Below, in pieces: positions 25,501 through 34,500 of a stretch of 64,000 nucleotides of DNA. Position 1 is the stretch's first letter. Each line of letters opens with the position of its first letter. Origin of the DNA: G965247775 sp965247775 (GTDB lineage: Bacteria > Chloroflexota > Dehalococcoidia > Bin125). The stretch is taken from contig OZ252031.1 in assembly GCA_965247775.1 (NCBI GenBank), forward strand, positions 1,116,001 to 1,180,000, written 5' to 3'. Under the pieces are notes generated by a model. The model was not told the DNA's origin and made no database searches. It saw only the letters and a program-made list of their open reading frames with translations. Both the position numbers and the translations under genes were made by a program.

Positions 25501-28500
25501 CGCCGACGACGCACGCCGGGATGACCACGGCCTCGGTCGTGGTTGCGCTGGCGCTCTTGCCGGGGCCGCGCCCGTCCGTGTAGGAGGCGGTGGCGCGCAG
25601 CCACGTGCCATCGTCCGCGAGGGTGGGCGTGTAGCCGGCGGACGTCGCCCCGGTGATGTCGGCGTAGGCGCCGGTCCGGGTGTTCGCGCGCGCCCACTGC
25701 CAGGTGACGCTGCCGACGATGCCGTCCCCGTCCGCCAGGGAGGCGGTCAGCGCCGGCCCGCACCGCCCCGCCGCGCTGCTCAGCGTGACCGCGCCCGCCT
25801 CCTCCACGTCGCCCACGGCCACGTAGAGCGTGTGGTCGATGGTCTGCGGGGCACCCGTCGTGCCGCCGGTGGCGCGGGCCGTGACGATGTAGATGTTGTC
25901 GCCGTTGGCGTCGCCCGGCGTCTCGTAGTCCGGCGAGGCCGTGAAGGTGATGACGCCGGTGGTCGTGTCGAGCGAGAACTTGTTTTGGTCCGCCCCGCCC
26001 GTGAGCGAGAGGGCGGATACCTTGTCTTCGTCCGCGATGCTCCGCTTGGTGGGCGCCACGAGGGTGAAGACCGCGCTGGAGGCGGGCGCTCCCTCCGCGG
26101 CGCCCACCGCCGTGACCGCATCCGTGGCGGGGCCGCGCTGCGCGCCGCGCGACGCCCGCACCTGGAAGTCCGTGCTCTGCGTCTCGCTTACCCCCGTCAC
26201 CGTGTAGGTCGCGGTGGCGGCGCCGCTGTCCGGCACGTCCGTCCATTCGTCCCAGTACAGCGTTAGCTCCGGCCCGACGCGACCGGTGCTGCGCCGGTAC
26301 TGCCACCGCGTGATCGCCGCGTTGGCGGGGTCCGTCCAGCTCAGCGTCGCCCGCGGACCCTCCGCCCGGGCCAGGAAGCCGGCGGGCTTGGCCGGGGCCG
26401 CGCCCTCGTCGTCCGTCACCGTGACCGTCACGATCCGGGCGTCTGAGCCCGTCGTGGCCAACGCGATCTTGTTGCCGCCGCCGCTGAGCTCGTGGGAGAT
26501 GACGACCGTTTCGTCAGCGCTGTCGGCGGCCCCCGTCTCATCCGGCGCGTAGACGTAGATGTCCCCGGGCCGGGCCGCGCGGCTCTTGACGTTGTACGTG
26601 ATCGGGGGCGTGAAGACGACGACCGTGCCCGTGTCCGCGCTGATCGCCGTGATCGTGATCTCGCAGTTGGCGGACTTGCAGGACGGCCCCGAGCCCAGCC
26701 GCACCTGGTACACCCCCTTCTCCTCCGCGGGGCTGGCCGCGGTCGTGCCCTCCAGCACGCTGATCGCCTCCGGCACGACCAGCAGCGTCGGGTGCGCGTT
26801 GACGCGCTCCGCGGTCTCGGCGGCAGCCGTCCTCCTCTCGCCGCCCTCTGCGTAGGTGGCCGTGGCGCGGAGCCGCTTGCCCACGTCGTCTGCGACGGGG
26901 ACGTAGGTGGCGGCCGCCGCGCTCGAGATGTCGGCGTAGTCCCAGGTGTCGTCGGTCGTGTCCGCGGTCCCCTGCGTGTCCAGCGTCCCCAACGCCCACT
27001 GCCACGTCACGCTCGCCGGGTCGCCGTCCGGGTCGGTCACGCCCGCGACCACGCCGACCCCCACCCACGGCTGCGTCAGTGCCTCGCCCTCCGATACCGG
27101 CATGGCGGACACGAACCCGACCGCGCCGGGCTGGTCGACAACCACCACCGCCTCGGTCGTCCCGCTCACTGCGTCGGACCACTCCCCGGCCCCCTCGTCG
27201 TTCTTGGCCCGCACCCGCGCCTGGTAGTCGGTACTCGGGGTCAGGCTGCCGATCGTGGCGGTCGTGCCGGTCACGTCCTGCGGGCCGTTAGTCCATTCGG
27301 TGGCCGACGCCGTCTTGTACTGCACGTCGTAGCCGCTGATGGCCGGACGCCCGGTCGTCGACGGCGCCGTCCAGCCGATGGTCAGGCTCGTCGCCGTCTG
27401 GCCCGTTACCGTCGGAGCGTCCGGCTTGTCCGGCGGCTCGTTTTCGTCGGTCACGGTCACGGTGATGGTCTGCGACGCCGTCAGCGCCCGCGCATCCGTC
27501 CCGCCGGTCGCCGTCACCTCGACGACGTACTCGTTGTCCCCGCCCGTGTCGGCCGGGGACTCGTAGTCCGGAGCGGTCTTGAACTTCAGGCCGCCGGCGT
27601 CGGAGTCTATGAGGAAGCTGGCCCGGTCGGCCCCGCCGCTGACGGTGTAGGTCACGGTGTCCTGGGTGTCGGGGTCCGAGGCCGACGCCGTGTGGAAGGC
27701 GCCCGACGTGCCCTCCGCGACCTGCAACGTCAACGCACTCTTGCCGTCATCGAACGTGGGCGGGCTGTTGGGCTCGTCGTCGTCGGTGACGGCGAGGGTG
27801 GCCGAGGCGGGGACGAGGGCCACGTCAGCCGCGCCCCTGGCGGCCGTGCCGGTGACGGACACCGTCACCGTTTCGTCGGTCTCGTCCTCGAAGTCGGCGG
27901 TTGGCGTCAGGGTGAACGTGCCGGCGCCGCTGACCTTGCCCTTGGCGATGGCGATGGCGAAGCTCGACGCCGAAGTGGTGAAGTCCACGGCGCCTTCCTC
28001 GCCGCTGCCGCCGACTGTCACGCTGATGGCGGATCCGCTCGGACCGTTGCCCTGTGCGAACTTGTTGGCCCATGCCGTGCCCGCGTCCAGGGTGGCGGTC
28101 ACGGTGACGGTGGTGTCGCCGGCGTCCTCGGCCACGGTAGTGGGGGACAACACGACGGAGGCGACGCCCGTCAGCTCGTTGCCATGCAGATCCAGATTCG
28201 TCAGTTTGGTCAGCCTGTCCAATCCGGAGGGAATCGGGCCGGTCAGCCGGTTGTCGTTGAGGGACAATTGCTGCAACTCCAGCAAATTGCCCAGTGTGGC
28301 GGGCAACACGCCCTCGAGTCCCTCTTCTTCCGGTGTTCGGGTAAACATCTGAAGGTGGGTCAGTCCCGCGAGCCTGCCCAACTGCGCGGGAATGCTGCCG
28401 TCTAACCCGAAGAGCTGCAACCTCGTCACTCGACTGTTATCCGTGATAACGCCTTGCCATGAGGTCAGCTTCCTGTCAACGCTCCAGTCTGCTGGACTGA

Positions 28501-31500
28501 AGCTTTTCGTGCCCCTCAACACGTCTTTGGAAGACAGCAGTATGTCGCAGTCTTCCTTAAGTCCCGATGCTCCTTGCTCGGGCGTGAGCGTGGATCCCTG
28601 CCCTGATCCCACCGTGCATTCGACGTCGTCGTCGACGATGGTCAGCACCACAGAACTCGGCGCCGATGCCGTGCCACCGGTGATGAGTCCCGACACAGTG
28701 ACGTATTCGTCTTCGTCGTTGGCATCGGTGTCGCTGTTCGCTGTGACCGCGACGACACCGGTGCTGACAACCTTGCCCTCAGCGATTGCCAGGGTCGTGC
28801 CGGTGAGCGTGAAATCGCCCGCGGCGGTGCCGGTTCCCTGCTTCGGCGCCGCCGAGACGGTGATTTCGATGTCGTCGGTCGCCGGCGTGTCCAGCGTTGC
28901 GGTCACGAGGGCTCGACCCTCGTACTCGCTGATCTTCTTCGGTGACAGTGTCAGCGTCACCTGGCGCGGCCTCGGCTCGTCTTTGAGAATTATGGTGGGA
29001 GGTGAGCTGACTACGAGCGACAGGTCGGCAACACCCATAGCTCCGATGCTCGGGTTCGACTCGTCTGCTCCGAAGGCCGTCAGCGATACGGTCACCGTCT
29101 CCTCGCCCTCGTTCTCAGGGCTGGGTGAATCGGCGGGCATCTCCAGGGTGAAACTGCGAGTGGAGGTGTACTGACTGTCGAGTGAGCGGGCGTTTTTGGT
29201 GATACTGATCTCGAAAGGCGGCACCGGTGTGAAATCAACCAGGTTGGTGTTGCCGCCGCTGCCGCTAACCGTCAAGGCCACGGTGGACGGCGCGACATGC
29301 ACTAGTTCTCCGCTTTTGCGCCTGAAGCCGTTGACCCACGCCGCGGCCTTGTCCAACGTGGCCGTGACGTTGATAGTTGCCTTCCCGTCCTCCTCGTACA
29401 GGACCAGCTGATCTGCCGGATCCTCGCCGGCCCGGGCCAGCGCCAGGGTGACCCCGCCCGTCAACTTGTTGTTGGTCAGGTTTAGGCCGGTCGAGAACGG
29501 CATCAGACCGCAGAGGCCGGTGTCTTCGCTGGTGTCGCAGACAAGCGCCTCGGGGATGGCGCCGTTCAGCTCGTTGTCGCTCAGGTTTAGGGTCGTGAGC
29601 TGCTTCAGCGCACTGAGTTGGCCCGGGATCGATCCGCTCAGCTCGTTGCCGCTCAGGTTTAGGGTCGTGAGCGTTGTCAGCGCGCCGAGCTTCGCCGGGA
29701 TCGATCCGGTCAGCTTGTTGGCGCTCAGGTTTAGCGTCTCGATCTCACCCAGGGTGTCGAGTCCGTAGGGTTCGCCCTGGGCGCTCGTCGGGAGCGACCC
29801 GGTCAGTGTGTTGCCGCTCAGATCCAGCGTCTCGAGCTTCGTCAGCGCGCCCAGCTCCTTCGGGATCGACCCGGACAGCACGTTGCCGCTCAGATCCAGC
29901 CGCTCGAGCTTGGTGTTGCTCGCGATCTCTATCGGGATCGTCCCGGACAGGCGGTTGCCGCTCAGATCCAGCGCCGTGAGCTTCTCCAGCTTGCCGCGCA
30001 CCTTCGGGTGCCTCTGGTTCCACTTGCTGAGCTGGCTCGGGATCGTCCCGGTCAGCTTGTTGCCGCTCAAGTTGAGCGTCTCGATCTTACCCAGGGTGTG
30101 GAGTCCGATGGAGCCGGTTTCGGCGCTCGTCGGGAGCCGACCGGACAGGTCGTTGCCGCTCAGGTCCAGCGTGATCAGCGCCGACAGCGCGCCCAGTTCC
30201 TTCGGGATCGACCCGGACAGCTTGTTGCCGCGCAGATTCAGGGTTGTGAGCTTTGTCAGCCCGCCCAACTCGGTCGGGATCGACCCGGACAGGTCGTTGC
30301 CGCTCAGATCCAGCGCCGTCAGCGCCAACAGTCTGCTCAACTGTACGGGGAGGACGCCGGCGAGGGTCTTATCCGGGAGGCTCAGGCCGGTCACCCGACC
30401 GCCGCCGACGGTGACGCCGGTCCAATCGCTGATGGCCGTGCTGGTCGCCCAGTTCAATGGGCTCGGGTCCGTCGAGCCTACGAGGCCGTCCCTGGCGCCC
30501 AGCAGATTGTTGCAGTCCGCCACCAAGCCCCTCGACGACGGCCCGTCCGGGGTGGCCGTGGTGCCCCTGCACACGTTGGGCGCATCGGCGTCGCGGATGA
30601 TGAGCGCCACTGATTCGGGGGCTTGGGCGCTGCCGTGCGTGACCGTGCCCGACACGGTGACCTTCTCGTCGTCGCTGTCCAGGTCGTTGTTGGCGCTGAT
30701 GGTGACCATTCCCGTGCTGGCGGTCGCGCCCGCGGCTATGATCAGCTCCTTGTTCGTGCTGAGCGTGAAGGCCTCCGCAGGCGTGCGGCTGCCCACCGTC
30801 GGCGCCGCCGACACCGTTACAATGGTCTCGGTCAGCGACACGTTGTCCAGGCTGGCGGTGACCCTGGACTCATGCGGGGCGCCGCCCTCTCTGATCGTCG
30901 TCTCGCCCTCTATGATCGTCGCCTCGGGGAGCTCGAGCGTGACCTTGGACGAACCGGCAACCACCAGGACCGGCGAGAGCCCGTAGAGCCGCCGCGACCT
31001 GACTGGGTTGTTGTCGTCATGATCAAGGAAAAACCGGCCCTGGGTCGTCGCGTTGCCGACGTTCACGAGAAAGGGAACCTTGCCGAGCCGGAAGCGCGCG
31101 ACGCAGCGCTGCGTCGTGCCGGTCCACACCGTCGGATCGCTATCGGTTTCGGCGCTCAAGGCGGCGCCGTTCTCGAGCCGGGCCGCCAGGGAGTCCCAGC
31201 TAGCGTCGCAGAAGTCGCCGTAGCCGTCGGCGACCTTCGCTCCGCCCAGCCAGTAGATCGGCGAGGCCGCTCCCTTGTCGGTTGAGCGGGTGTGGCTGCG
31301 GGGCCGCATGTTCTCTGCGGGCTCCGTAGAGCTCGCCGAGGTGGACACCAGCGCCTTGAACGTCGCCTTGAGCGTGTCGCTGATGTACGGGTTGTTCGCG
31401 GCAGCCTTCTCGACATGTCCGTCGTAGGTCGAGTGCCCCTTGGCGATTGCAAGGATCTTCTCCCTGGTCACGAACAGCAGCCGGAACTTGTCGCCGGCGC

Positions 31501-34500
31501 TCAGGCCGGAGGGCGTCAGCGGCCAGCGGGCGTGGACCACGCACTCCCGGCCCGTCTCCTCCAGGGCGCCGCAGACCGCCCACGGAAGCCGCCCGTGCGC
31601 CTTTTGGCCCGACTGCGCGGCCAGCGCGCCATGCCTGAGCACGGCGTCGACGGTGGTGCCGGCGACTGTGATCTTCCCGCCGTTCAGCTCCAGCTTGTCG
31701 GCCTCCACGCTGACACTCGCGTTGGCGTCGACGGCGCCGTCGCTGTCGGCGTCGCCGTCGCCGGGCGACACCACATAGCTGAACGTCAGCGTGTTCGTGC
31801 CGGTGCCCCCGCTGTAGACCGCGTGGCGCTCGGCGCTGCCGATCTTGATCGCGAGCCGCGGCGTGCCCGCGACGTTGACATTCTTGGTGAACTTCACCGC
31901 CAGCTCGACCTTCTCGCCGGTGTCGTACACGCCGCCGCTGGCGGGACTCGAGACGATGCTGACGGGATCGGTGTTGTCGACGACAGCCGGCGCGGTCGGC
32001 GTGGCCGTAACCGCATCCGACTCATCGCCAAAAACCACACTCTGCTGGCCGCCGGCCATAATGATGATGAACGCCCGGATCTTGAACGTGTACTCGGTGT
32101 CGTTGGACAGACCCCTCACGGTGTAGCTGAGGGCGCCCGCGTCGCTGCTGATGTTCCCGGTGAACATCGCGGTCCAATCCCCACTGCCCTCACTGCCGTC
32201 GTCGCTGCTGTACTGCCATTCGGCGGCGTCGTTGTCCGGGTCCTTCCACGTCAGCTTCACCAGAGCGCCGCCGGGGCTGGCGCTGAACCCGGCCGGCTTG
32301 GCCGGACGTTCGTCGTCGTCGGTGATGGTGAGGGTCATGCCGGCGGGGGCGGTGACCGCAGCGCCGCTCACCATGCCCGACACGGTGACCGTCTCGTCGT
32401 CGAGGTCCAGGTCGTCGCCGGCGGTGATGGTGACCACTCCCGTGCTGGTGGTCTCGCCCGCGGCTATGGAGAGCTCGTTGTTCGTGCTGAGCGTGAAGTC
32501 CCCCTCCTCGGCCGTGACCCTCGACACCGACACGGCAACGGTGACATCCGCCGCGGCCGCCTTGTCCAGGGTGGCGGTGACCGTGGACGTGGACGTCTCC
32601 GCGGCGCCGCCCTCCTGGATCGTCGCCCGGGAGAGCGCCAGCGCTACCTTGGCGGTCTTCACCACGGCGTTGGCGGTCACCCCGGCAGCGGTCTCGCCCG
32701 CGGCGTCGCCGAAGCCGTCGGTGTAGGTTGCCGTGGCCTGCAGCCACTGGCCCTCGTCGGCGGCGACCGGCGTGTACGACGCCAAGGTCGCGCCGGTGAT
32801 GGCGGCGAAGGTCCCGTCCTTCGCGGTGGCCCGCGCCCAGGCCCACGAGACGCTGCTGCTGCCGTCCGGGTCCACCAACGTGGCGGTCAGCGCGACGCCC
32901 ACCGTCGGCGTCTCAGTGTCGAAGGTGACGGTCTCGTCCTCGTCCACGTTGGTCACCGTGACGATGATGGTCTGCGCCGCCGTCAGCGCCCGCGCGTCCG
33001 CCCCGCCGGTCGCCGTCACCACCACCACGTACTCGTTGTTCTCCGCGTCGTTGGCCGGGGTCGTGCTCGCCGCGTCCGCGGGACTCTCGAAGTCCGGCGC
33101 GCTCGTGAAGGTCAGCACGCCCGTCCCCGCCACGAGGGAGAACCTGGCCTTGTCCGCGCCGCCCGTGATGGCGTAGCCCGTGACGCTGTCGCCGGAGTCC
33201 CCGTCCGTCGCCGTGACCGTCACCACCGCCGTCGTGTTCTCGGCCGCGTTCACCGCCGACGCGCTGCTGAACGTGGGCGCGACGTTGACCGCCACGGCGC
33301 TGGCGGTCACCCCGGCGGCGGTCTCGCCCGCGGCGTTGTCGAAGCCGTCGGTGTAGGTTGCCGTGGCCTTCAGCCACTCGCCCTCGTCGGCCGCGACCGG
33401 CGTGTAGGCCGCCAGGGTCGCGCTGGTGATGGCGGCGAAGGTCCCGTCCTTCGCGCCGGCCCGCGACCAGGCCCACGAGACGCTGCTGCTGCCGTCCGGG
33501 TCGTCCAACGCGGCGGTCAGCGCGACACCCACCGTCGGCGTCTCAGTGTCGAAGGTGACGGCCCCGTCCTCGTCCACGTCGGTCACGGTGACCGTGATGG
33601 TCAGGTTGAGTTGGGTTTCCCGGAAGGCCCTGACGGTGAGGACGTACTCGTTGTCCCCGTCAGCGTCCGTCGGGTTCTCGTAGTCCGGCGCCGTGTTGAA
33701 GGTCAGCACGCCCGATGTGGAATGGATGCTGAACCTGGCATTGTCCGCCCCACTCCCGGTGATCCTGTAGCCCCCGTAGCCGGCCATCACCCTCGTCACG
33801 GCAGTCGTGTTCTCCGCCACGCTGGGCGTCGCCGTGGAGAGGAGGGTCAACACCGCACTTTTCGCCGGGGTCCTGGCGACCTCGAACGCCGGGCCGGGGC
33901 CCGCCGCATTCACCGCCCGCAGCGAGGTCGTGTAGGAAGTGCCGTTGTTCAGCGATTCGATCAGGTAGGTGGTGGTGTTGGCGCCGCTGTTGCCGATCTC
34001 GATATAGCGATGAGGACCGGGTACTGTTGACAGCTGCGTCCAGCGCTCGTACCTCGTGATCGTGGAGTCGCGGGGGTTGTCCCAGACCAGTTTCACCTGG
34101 CCGTCGCCGATCAGGGCGATCACGCCGCTGGGCCGGGCCGGTCGCGCCAGCGCCGCTGCCGCCGACACCCCGGCGGCCGTCTTGTTCGGGCCGAACGCGT
34201 CCTCGTAGGACGCCGTGGCCCGCAGCCATTTGCCCGCGTCGGCGGCCACCGGCGTGTAGGACGTAGAGGTCGCGCCGGTGATGTCGCTGAAGACTCCGTC
34301 CTTCGCGTCGGCCCGCGCCCACTGCCAGGTCTCCCCCGTCACGCCGCCGTCCGGGTCTTCCACGCTGGCGTTCACCGCCGTCCCCAGCCCGGGGCGGGCG
34401 GGCGCGAGGACGACCGTCCCCGCTTCGTCCACGTCGGTCACGCTGATGGTCACCACGATGGAGTCGTCGATGGTGGTGCTGGCCTTGTCGTCGGCCGTCT

